DNA of 32,716 nucleotides from an uncultured Armatimonadota bacterium (GTDB taxonomy: Bacteria; Armatimonadota; Armatimonadia; Armatimonadales; Armatimonadaceae). The translations under genes were made by a program, and so were the position numbers. The stretch is from the NCBI GenBank assembly GCA_903924445.1, contig CAIYBQ010000545.1, positions 1 through 32,716 on the forward strand, written 5' to 3'. Below the pieces are notes generated by a model. The model worked only from the letters and a program-made list of their open reading frames with translations. It did not search any database and was not told the origin of the DNA. Shown in pieces: positions 18,066-25,578 of this stretch. How positions within the stretch are numbered: position 1 is the stretch's first letter; each line of letters starts with the position of its first letter.

Positions 18066-18305
18066 ATGGACGAAGACTTCATTTGCCCGATGGTGTGGAA
18101 ATGGTCTGACATCTTCGATAAGTTGGTCGAGCAATGGAATGCTCATCCTGAAAAGGATGATGTACCAGAGCCGCCACATATGCTTGCACCAAATGCGACC
18201 GATAATGCACGTCGGCAACGCTGGAGTGACACGGTTGATTGGGCCGAAAAGTATGGAATGAGCATCCCAGTGTTGGATGAACATGAAAAGCATTACAGAA
18301 TCTAG
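18066..18305 (+). CDS. small acidic hypothetical protein (79 aa)
   Basis: ATG 18066 preceded by GGGGGA at 7-nt spacing: [79 protein letters not shown]. Confidence 0.65.
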   Translation: MDEDFICPMVWKWSDIFDKLVEQWNAHPEKDDVPEPPHMLAPNATDNARRQRWSDTVDWAEKYGMSIPVLDEHEKHYRI

Positions 18306-18315
18306 ATAAGTGCAT

Positions 18316-18345
18316 TGCGTCGACGTGGCGTGCCTCGTCGACGCA
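18316..18345 (+). other. hairpin between the 79-aa ORF and tRNA-Arg
   Basis: TGCGTCGACG-TGGCGTGCCT-CGTCGACGCA, 10-bp perfect stem, no T-tract. Confidence 0.7.
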
Positions 18346-18348
18346 CAC

Positions 18349-18354
18349 TACAAT
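18349..18354 (+). promoter_or_regulatory. candidate -10 (TACAAT) of tRNA-Arg
   Basis: TACAAT 9 nt upstream of the tRNA 5' end; no convincing -35. Confidence 0.35.
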
Positions 18355-18363
18355 AACAAGTTG

Positions 18364-18437
18364 CCGCCCGTAGCTCAGTGGATTAGAGCGTTGGCCTCCG
18401 AAGCCAAAGGTCACAGGTTCGAATCCTGTCGGGCGGA
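18364..18437 (+). tRNA. tRNA-Arg(CCG)
   Basis: Acceptor CCGCCCG/CGGGCGG; anticodon arm TTGGC-CTCCGAA-GCCAA (CCG); T arm ACAGG-TTCGAAT-CCTGT; discriminator A. Confidence 0.95.
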
Positions 18438-18438
18438 T

Positions 18439-20082
18439 TTACTTTGTCCCTAAGAGCTGACGCGCACTTTCAAGCGATATGGCATCCGTGCTACCTGACA
18501 GCATCCTAGCCATTTCATTTACGCGCATCTCCCCTCTGACATCCGTGATGGTTACCGTTGTTTGACCATCTGTGACTGATTTCTCGATGACAAATTGCTG
18601 TGATGCAGCAGCAGCCACTACCGGTAGATGCGAGATACAGAGTACCTGACCATACCGAGACAAGTCGCCTAAAGTGGCCGCCACCGAATGCGCTGTCTTT
18701 CCACCAATACCTGCATCTATCTCGTCAAACACATATACGGGAGTATCATCAACCGATGCCAACTCAGCCGTCAATGCCAGTAGCACTCGGGACATTTCGC
18801 CACCGGATGCGATTCGCCCAAGTGGTTTCGCCGGTTGTCCAGGGTTAGGTGCAAACAAGAACTGCACCGTTTCATTTCCTGAAGGGGATGCATCGCACTC
18901 CATCAACGACAAGTCGAACGATGCATGCGGCATTGCCAGTCGATGAAGATATCCTTCAATACGACCACAAAATGCCGGACGGGCCAGACCCCGTTGATCA
19001 GAGAGCGTCTTTGCTGCTGTACTGTAAGCAATCCAAGCATCTTCGACTGCCTGCTCCAGCTCCGCCTGCGACTCTGAGATCAAAGCCAACTCACTTAGGC
19101 GACTTGCTGACTGATCCTGATAACTGAGGACGTCATCGATTGATTGTCCATATTTTCGCAAGAGGTCTTTAATCACTTGCCGGCGATTGTCGAGAGTTAC
19201 GACTTGATGTTCGTCAACATCGATGGAAGACGCATATCTGGTGAGATCTCCTGAAAGGTCTTCAATGGTGACGACAATCCCATTGATCGCTTCAGGCAAG
19301 TGACCCAAGCTGGTGTCCAGGCCGGCTAAACGTTCTGCATCTCTGATGCAGGAATACAGCTGCGACTTTGTCAGCTCGGCTCCAATGCTACTTGCAAGCG
19401 TTCTGCGCTTGTCCGCATTGGATGCCAGCAAAAGCTGTTCATCCAAGGTTACATCTTCACCAGGAGTTAACGCTGCATCACTGATTTCTTGGACCTGATA
19501 GGTGAGTAAATCCATTTCTCTAGCACGCTCGCGGGCCCCATTGACAACTTTCTGTAATGCCATTTCACAGCGTTGCCAATTCGAATACGTTTCCTGCACG
19601 ACTTTTCGGGCAACTCGCAGTTCGGGGGATGAGTTATCAAACCACTGCATTTGACGCGTAGCTTCAAGGAGTCGCTGCTGATCATGTTGACCAGAGTTCA
19701 CAACAAGAGCCGATGTCAGCTGCTTCAGATTCGACACCGTTATTAGGACACCATTGGCCCGTGCAGTGTTCTTTCCGGAAGCAGTTAGCTCACGATCAAG
19801 AATGAGCTGACAATCATCGATGGCGATTCCCATCTGCTCAGCAATACTCTTAACCGAATCTGGAATGCAGCTTAGATCAAAACGAGCCTGAACGCGAGCG
19901 GCTGTGGCACCATGCCTAACTACGTCAGGGCTCGTTCGCTCTCCAAGTGCCAAACCGAGTGCATCCAGTAGAATTGACTTACCAGCACCAGTCTCACCAG
20001 TCATTACAGTAAAGGTCCCAGTGAATTCCAAGTTAGCGTGTTCTACCAAAGCGAAATTGCGAATGTCTAATTCCAGCAGCAT
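18439..20082 (-). CDS. recN: DNA repair protein RecN
   Basis: MLLELDIRNFALVEHANLEFTGTFTVMTGETGAGKSILLDALGLALGERTS, VNSGQHDQQRLLE, RIASGGEMSRVLLAL, YVFDEIDAGIGGKTA. Start at ATG 20082 after GAGGGA. Confidence 0.96.
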   Translation of the reverse strand: MLLELDIRNFALVEHANLEFTGTFTVMTGETGAGKSILLDALGLALGERTSPDVVRHGATAARVQARFDLSCIPDSVKSIAEQMGIAIDDCQLILDRELTASGKNTARANGVLITVSNLKQLTSALVVNSGQHDQQRLLEATRQMQWFDNSSPELRVARKVVQETYSNWQRCEMALQKVVNGARERAREMDLLTYQVQEISDAALTPGEDVTLDEQLLLASNADKRRTLASSIGAELTKSQLYSCIRDAERLAGLDTSLGHLPEAINGIVVTIEDLSGDLTRYASSIDVDEHQVVTLDNRRQVIKDLLRKYGQSIDDVLSYQDQSASRLSELALISESQAELEQAVEDAWIAYSTAAKTLSDQRGLARPAFCGRIEGYLHRLAMPHASFDLSLMECDASPSGNETVQFLFAPNPGQPAKPLGRIASGGEMSRVLLALTAELASVDDTPVYVFDEIDAGIGGKTAHSVAATLGDLSRYGQVLCISHLPVVAAAASQQFVIEKSVTDGQTTVTITDVRGEMRVNEMARMLSGSTDAISLESARQLLGTK

Positions 20083-20180
20083 GTTGTCCCTCTTGTCGGG
20101 TGTTTCCACTTATACTTAACGAATAAATCTATGCAAAGATGACACTTACATCACTGGATTTCGAATAGAATATCGACCGT

Positions 20181-21107
20181 ATGCAACCATCCCCTGAGTA
20201 CAACCTCCGTCGACCAAACGAACTCGGTCGAATACCAGTCATAATGTACCACTCAGTAGACGACACTCGACCTATCGACAGTCGCGGATTAAATGTGTCA
20301 TCGGCAACATTTCGTAAGCACCTACGTTTGCTTGATGAATATGGAATGCATCCCGTCAATATGAGAGATTTGCGGTCTCACGCAGCTCTATCCAAGGTGC
20401 CAAAAGGCATGATCCCGGTCGTTCTGACGTTTGATGATGGGCGCCGGTCCCAGTTTGTGATGCGTAGTGATGGCAATCCAACATCGTCATCGGCTATCGG
20501 AATTTTCGAACAGTATATACGTGACCATTCTCCACGTTGGCAGAGGAGAGCGACGTTTTATGTGATGCCTAAGAGTGTCCATAATCCGGAGCCGTTTCAC
20601 CAGCCTGGTCTTGCAGCATCCAAGTTGAAGTACCTTGTGGATGCAGGCTATGAAGTGGGTAACCATACGTGGTCGCACCGGTCCCTTCGCCGGATGCAAG
20701 AGACACAGGTCGCTACTGAGCTGATCAGGTGTTTTTATGGGATTAGAGCGCTTTGCCCCGAAGCCACGATGGACACGCTTTGTATTCCTTTCGGCGAGTA
20801 TCCCCGGTTTGCATCGTGGAGGCGCGTCGTAGCCAATCCCTTGTCACAGAACACTGTCATGCATTCAGCGGTTCTGATGGCGTGGGGCGGACCTAGCTAT
20901 TCACCGTTTGATGAGCGATATGACAACCTACGTGTTACACGTATTGGTGTCTCACCTAACGAGCTCGAGGTCACCCTCAAGGGACTAGCTAAAAACAGGA
21001 CTTGGTACGTCTCGGGTGGTGAAGAGGGTGTACTTCACGTGCCTTCCAAGCTGACAAAATACATCGCAAGCAGTAAGCTCCAGGGTCTAACGACAAGAGT
21101 GCAATAA
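20181..21107 (+). CDS. polysaccharide deacetylase (NodB homology) family protein
   Basis: IPVIMYHSVDD, PVVLTFDDGRRSQF, ATFYVMP, LVDAGYEVGNHTWSHRSLRRM. Confidence 0.88.
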   Translation: MQPSPEYNLRRPNELGRIPVIMYHSVDDTRPIDSRGLNVSSATFRKHLRLLDEYGMHPVNMRDLRSHAALSKVPKGMIPVVLTFDDGRRSQFVMRSDGNPTSSSAIGIFEQYIRDHSPRWQRRATFYVMPKSVHNPEPFHQPGLAASKLKYLVDAGYEVGNHTWSHRSLRRMQETQVATELIRCFYGIRALCPEATMDTLCIPFGEYPRFASWRRVVANPLSQNTVMHSAVLMAWGGPSYSPFDERYDNLRVTRIGVSPNELEVTLKGLAKNRTWYVSGGEEGVLHVPSKLTKYIASSKLQGLTTRVQ

Positions 21108-21143
21108 AAAAGGTGCCCGAGCATAACAACTCGGGCACCTTGA
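21107..21143 (-). terminator. Rho-independent terminator of gyrA
   Basis: Minus strand AAGGTGCCCGAG-TTGTTATG-CTCGGGCACCTT followed by TTTTTATT; 12-bp perfect stem. Confidence 0.88.
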
Positions 21144-21164
21144 TCGTCTAAATCAGATCGCGAT

Positions 21165-23738
21165 TTACAAACCAGTCTCTGAGAGAAGGTCATTCACGAC
21201 GACTGTAACGCGAGCTACCTTGTCGTTATCGGCGAGGTTGATCAGCTTGACGCCTTGTGTTGAGCGCCCCTGTTTCTTCGCTTCTTTCACTGGGAACCGC
21301 GTTGCCTGGCCATTTTCAGACATGATCAACAGGCTCCGTGACTTATCAGCTGATCCAGAAACGATACATGCGGCCTTGAGTGGTCCTGTCTTCGCAGTTA
21401 CATCGATGGTCTTCAAGCCCTTACCGCCACGGGTTTGAACCTTGTAGTCAATCAATCCTGATCGCTTACCAACGCCATTTTGGCCAACAACGAGGAGGTC
21501 TGCATCATCTTCGGCGACATCCATTGCAACAACGATGTCATCTGGACCATCGAGTGTGATTCCACGGACACCACCGGATGTACGTCCTGAGCAGCGAACA
21601 TCGGATTCAGCGAACCGGATTGCATGTCCACGTGATGTACAGAGGATAACGGTGCTATCGCCTGTCGTCTTGCGGACCCAACCAAGCTCATCACCTTCGT
21701 TCAAATCAAAGGTCTGGACGCCATTTGCGCGGATGTTTTTGAAGTCCTTCAGGTCACAGCGTTTGATCTCACCGAGTCGGCTACCCATGAGGAGGTAACC
21801 TTCGGCAGTCGCGAGGTCTCGGACACTGACATACGCCGTTACGCGCTCGCCAGATTCAACACTTAGAAGATTACCAAGATATGAGCCCATGGCGTTCGTG
21901 TCACGCTCGGGAACATCGTAAGCCTTGAGGCGATAAACCTTACCCTTGTCCGTAAAGAACATGATTTGCTCGTGTGTGTTCGCACGGAAAATATGCTCGA
22001 TGGAGTCATCTTCTTTGGTCTTACCCGCAGATTTGCCTTTACCACCACGGTGGTTGACAGCGAAGCTAGAAAGCTTCATACGTTTAATATAGCCGCTTGC
22101 AGAAATGGTGATGAGAGTTTCCTCTTCTGCAATCATGTCCTCAGGTCGTAGGTTTTCAGCTTCCGTCGCTACGATTTCCGTACGTCGGTTATCGCCAAAC
22201 TTATTGCGGAGATAAACCAGGTCATCTTTGACGAGTTGATCAACCCGTTTAGGGTCACTGAGGATGCTCTCCAAGCGCCCGATTTCCTTCAGAAGCTCCT
22301 TGTACTCGTTTTCGATTTTGTCTTGTTCGAGTGCGGTCAGCTGTCGAAGCTGCATGTTCAAGATGGCTTCAGTCTGAGGTCCAGTAAACCCAAACTTGGA
22401 CATCAATGCCGAGCGCGCCTGGTCGGTGTTAGCCGATGCTCGAATCGTCCGGATCACTTCATCAAGGTTGATGACAGCAATCTGCAAGCCTTCGAGAATG
22501 TGAGCGCGCTGCTTTGCACGATTGACTTCAAACTTCGTACGCCGGGTGATGATTTCGCGTCGGTGGTCGATGTATTCCTGCAACATCCCACGCAGCCCAA
22601 GAACCTTTGGTCCTCGACCACGTTCAACGAGTGACAGAAGAATACATCCAAAGTTGAGTCGCAGCTGAGTGTGCTTCAGAAGTTGATTGAGGATTTTATG
22701 TGGTTGAACATCACGCTTGAGCTCAACAACAACGCGCATTTCAGACTTATCTGTGTAGTCGTTAATGCCGGTGATGCCTTCGATTTTCTTGTCGCGGGCC
22801 AGCTCACCGATGTGCTCAATCAAGCGGCTTTTGACAACCTGATAGGGAAGCTCAGTAATGACAATAGCGGTCTTGCCATTCTCCATTGGCTCGAGGTGTG
22901 TCTTGGCCTGCATCGTCACCGAACCACGCCCGGTTTCGTACGCAGAAATGATTCCTCGCGTACCGTAGACCATGCCGGATGTCGGGAAGTCAGGCCCCTT
23001 GACAAACTGCATCAGATCAGGAACGGTAGCGTTGGTATTGTCAATCAGGTACGTGATGGCATCACAGATCTCACGCAGGTTATGCGGAGGCATATTTGTC
23101 GCCATTCCGACAGCAATGCCACTCGAGCCATTGCAGATCAGGTTCGGGAATTTCCCGGGGAGAATCGATGGCTCACGACGTTCGTTGTCATAGGTGGGAA
23201 CGAAGTCGACCGTGTCCTTTTCGATGTCCTCCATCATTTCCATCGCAAGCGCCGTCAGACGGGCTTCCGTGTACCGCATCGCGGCGGGAGGATCATCATC
23301 AACCGAACCGAAGTTCCCCTGGCCATCCACCAACGGATAGCGCAACGAGAATGGCTGCGCCATACGCACCATGGTGCCGTAGAGAGCCTGATCGCCGTGC
23401 GGATGGTAGTTACCCATCGTTTCGCCGACAACCTTTGCAGACTTCAGGTGACGCGAGTTAGGGGACAACCCGAGCTCACGCATCGCATACAAAATACGAC
23501 GCTGAACAGGTTTTAGACCATCGCGAACATCGGGCAATGCACGAGACACAATCGTGGACATCGCGTATCCAAGATATGACTGACGCATCTCTTCACTGAT
23601 GTCAATGGTCGGTCCATCGTATTCAGACAACCCTGAGCTTCCACCGGACGAAGGAGGTACATTTCCACCACCACCATCACCGCCAGCTACATTGCCGGGC
23701 GGGTTTACAACTTCATCCGAATTTTCAATATCAGCCAT
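21165..23738 (-). CDS. gyrA: DNA gyrase subunit A
   Basis: [86 protein letters not shown], six-bladed CTD repeats. Confidence 0.96.
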   Translation of the reverse strand: MADIENSDEVVNPPGNVAGGDGGGGNVPPSSGGSSGLSEYDGPTIDISEEMRQSYLGYAMSTIVSRALPDVRDGLKPVQRRILYAMRELGLSPNSRHLKSAKVVGETMGNYHPHGDQALYGTMVRMAQPFSLRYPLVDGQGNFGSVDDDPPAAMRYTEARLTALAMEMMEDIEKDTVDFVPTYDNERREPSILPGKFPNLICNGSSGIAVGMATNMPPHNLREICDAITYLIDNTNATVPDLMQFVKGPDFPTSGMVYGTRGIISAYETGRGSVTMQAKTHLEPMENGKTAIVITELPYQVVKSRLIEHIGELARDKKIEGITGINDYTDKSEMRVVVELKRDVQPHKILNQLLKHTQLRLNFGCILLSLVERGRGPKVLGLRGMLQEYIDHRREIITRRTKFEVNRAKQRAHILEGLQIAVINLDEVIRTIRASANTDQARSALMSKFGFTGPQTEAILNMQLRQLTALEQDKIENEYKELLKEIGRLESILSDPKRVDQLVKDDLVYLRNKFGDNRRTEIVATEAENLRPEDMIAEEETLITISASGYIKRMKLSSFAVNHRGGKGKSAGKTKEDDSIEHIFRANTHEQIMFFTDKGKVYRLKAYDVPERDTNAMGSYLGNLLSVESGERVTAYVSVRDLATAEGYLLMGSRLGEIKRCDLKDFKNIRANGVQTFDLNEGDELGWVRKTTGDSTVILCTSRGHAIRFAESDVRCSGRTSGGVRGITLDGPDDIVVAMDVAEDDADLLVVGQNGVGKRSGLIDYKVQTRGGKGLKTIDVTAKTGPLKAACIVSGSADKSRSLLIMSENGQATRFPVKEAKKQGRSTQGVKLINLADNDKVARVTVVVNDLLSETGL

Positions 23739-23840
23739 ATTTACCTTGGAAATCCGGCATGAAAACCCTGTTTTAATGCCAGTTTATAGTAGTGCATTTT
23801 ATCGTAAATGAGGGTGAATTTCGAGGGTTGGTGAGGGTGG

Positions 23841-24641
23841 TTATGGATAGGATGGGTAGTCAATCCAGTGTTGAATCAGAGTTCTGGACAATGCAATCGT
23901 TGGGGGCAATTCTGGCAGTGCATCCGATGAAAACCAGCGTGCATCCGACAACTCCAGCTCATCACGCTTGATGGCACCAGACACCCAGCGGACACGAAAT
24001 GCGACCATAAGCTGGTGCGGAAACGGCCAGGGCTGCGAGCCGACATAGCGGACATCGGAGACCGTCACACCAACCTCTTCAAGTGCCTCACGAACACAGC
24101 ACTGTTCCAGAGATTCTCCGGGTTCCACAAAGCCTGCGATGACAGAAAAGCGGTTTCCCCAGCCATCCTTTTGCGCAAGAAGGGTTCGGCGATTTTGATC
24201 CTCAATCAGCACCAGTACCGCGGGCGTAACGAGGGGATACATGACATGGCTACACCCTGAACACTTTCGCCCCGTATCCGAAAGCTGCTCCATGGCACTT
24301 GCACAGCGTGAACAGAATCGTGTCGAGTCACGGAATTCGAGTCGCTGGACGGCAAGAATAGATGCTTCGATAACCGCATTATCACTAACCTGGAGCATAT
24401 CCCGCAGGCCAAGCCATCCCGGCTCTTCGATCTGATCTGAACTCTCGACGCTTCGCGATACCGCAACGACTGGGATGCCATCTAGTTCACCGAGTGGTAT
24501 CCCATCTTGAGCTAACCCAAAACCAAAGGTCTCCACGGGAAACAGACCATCAGGAATCAAGACGCGGCGGTCATTCACGCCGACCACATAGACTGTGGCA
24601 CCCTCGGCAATCTGGCATCCAGCGTTACGCATAAACTCCAT
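23841..24641 (-). CDS. nudC: NAD(+) diphosphatase (Nudix, zinc ribbon)
   Basis: CSRCASAMEQ..RKCSGC ribbon; GFVEPGESLEQCCVREALEEVGV Nudix box; SQPWPFPHQLMVAF NudC signature. Confidence 0.95.
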   Translation of the reverse strand: MEFMRNAGCQIAEGATVYVVGVNDRRVLIPDGLFPVETFGFGLAQDGIPLGELDGIPVVAVSRSVESSDQIEEPGWLGLRDMLQVSDNAVIEASILAVQRLEFRDSTRFCSRCASAMEQLSDTGRKCSGCSHVMYPLVTPAVLVLIEDQNRRTLLAQKDGWGNRFSVIAGFVEPGESLEQCCVREALEEVGVTVSDVRYVGSQPWPFPHQLMVAFRVRWVSGAIKRDELELSDARWFSSDALPELPPTIALSRTLIQHWIDYPSYP

Positions 24642-25501
24642 CAGAACACCTGCCCACCTTTGAAAGCGAGTAATCCAAACGCGCTATCAATCTGAACGAC
24701 TTTTTCAAACCCTGCTTCACTCAGCCGGCGCTTGGTTCCACGCATCATCGTTGAGCCATTTCGTGACTCTGGTGAGCCGATGTAGTGGAACAACACACCC
24801 TTGCGCGACAAAAGTCTGAGGAGTTCAGCGTAGAAGGTTTTGCTGTAGAGGTCACCTGCGATTTGAACCGTTGGAGGGTCATGGAAAATAACATCGTATG
24901 AACCCGATGCCTGACTGGTCACGAAGGAGAGACAGCTTTCATTGACAACGGTGATGTTTGGAGATGTGTAGAGCGGCGCGCTCCAAGGGGAGGCATGATG
25001 AAGATCGCACACAGCAGGATCCACTTCAAGCGTTGTCACCCGTACCGCTCGCTTTGCAGCGCTTAGCGTTACATATCCCAAGCCACACGTCGTGTCCAAG
25101 ATACGGCCATAGACACGCGGAACCGCGTTGACCATCGCTAAACTCGAAGCCCATGGGTCGATGCCTTTGTGGCGATGCATCGGAAATCCACCAACCATGA
25201 GGGCCGGCGTACCTGTTTCCGTGGCGTACAGCCCGACCTGAAGCTTTGTGGATGGACTAAAGGAGACCTGCTTATGCCAACCATCCCCATCGTAGAGGAA
25301 GTAGCCGTGCGCCGGCCTTGCCATACGCTCCAAGTCCTCGAGACTCACGCTAACATCTGCATCTTGCAGGTAGCATCCGGTTTCGAGAATGTCGACAGCT
25401 GCAGTAGCGCCATCGGGACCTATTAATCGCTCAATCACCGTTTCGCCGGTCAGGATTGCGGCCAGAATCCGCTGGCAGTCATAGCCAGTTAGAAATGTCA
25501 T
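24641..25501 (-). CDS. SAM-dependent methyltransferase resembling COG2521 (predicted archaeal methyltransferase)
   Basis: HKGIDPWASSLAMV, GRILDTTCGLGYVTLSAAKRAVRVTTLEVDPAV, YDVIFHDPPTVQIAGDLYSKTFYAELLRLLSRKGVLFHYIGSPESRNG. Stop overlaps the nudC start (TGATG). Confidence 0.82.
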   Translation of the reverse strand: MTFLTGYDCQRILAAILTGETVIERLIGPDGATAAVDILETGCYLQDADVSVSLEDLERMARPAHGYFLYDGDGWHKQVSFSPSTKLQVGLYATETGTPALMVGGFPMHRHKGIDPWASSLAMVNAVPRVYGRILDTTCGLGYVTLSAAKRAVRVTTLEVDPAVCDLHHASPWSAPLYTSPNITVVNESCLSFVTSQASGSYDVIFHDPPTVQIAGDLYSKTFYAELLRLLSRKGVLFHYIGSPESRNGSTMMRGTKRRLSEAGFEKVVQIDSAFGLLAFKGGQVF

Positions 25502-25518
25502 GTTGTAAGTGTACAGGT

Positions 25519-25550
25519 AAAAAAAGGGGGCACTGCGCTAGCAGTGCCCC
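25519..25550 (-). terminator. Rho-independent terminator of ppdK
   Basis: Minus strand GGGGCACTGC-TAGC-GCAGTGCCCC then CTTTTTTT. Confidence 0.9.
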
Positions 25551-25578
25551 GGATACTCGTCAGATCTGAGATCTAACT

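Noticed and set aside
18316-18437. Possible integrated element at tRNA-Arg (tRNA genes are common attachment sites)
   Set aside because: No integrase and no duplicated tRNA 3' end seen; the flanking orphan ORF alone is insufficient.
22671-23516. 281-aa plus ORF antisense to gyrA
   Set aside because: Fully within gyrA, His/Arg/Asn-rich antisense translation with no motif.
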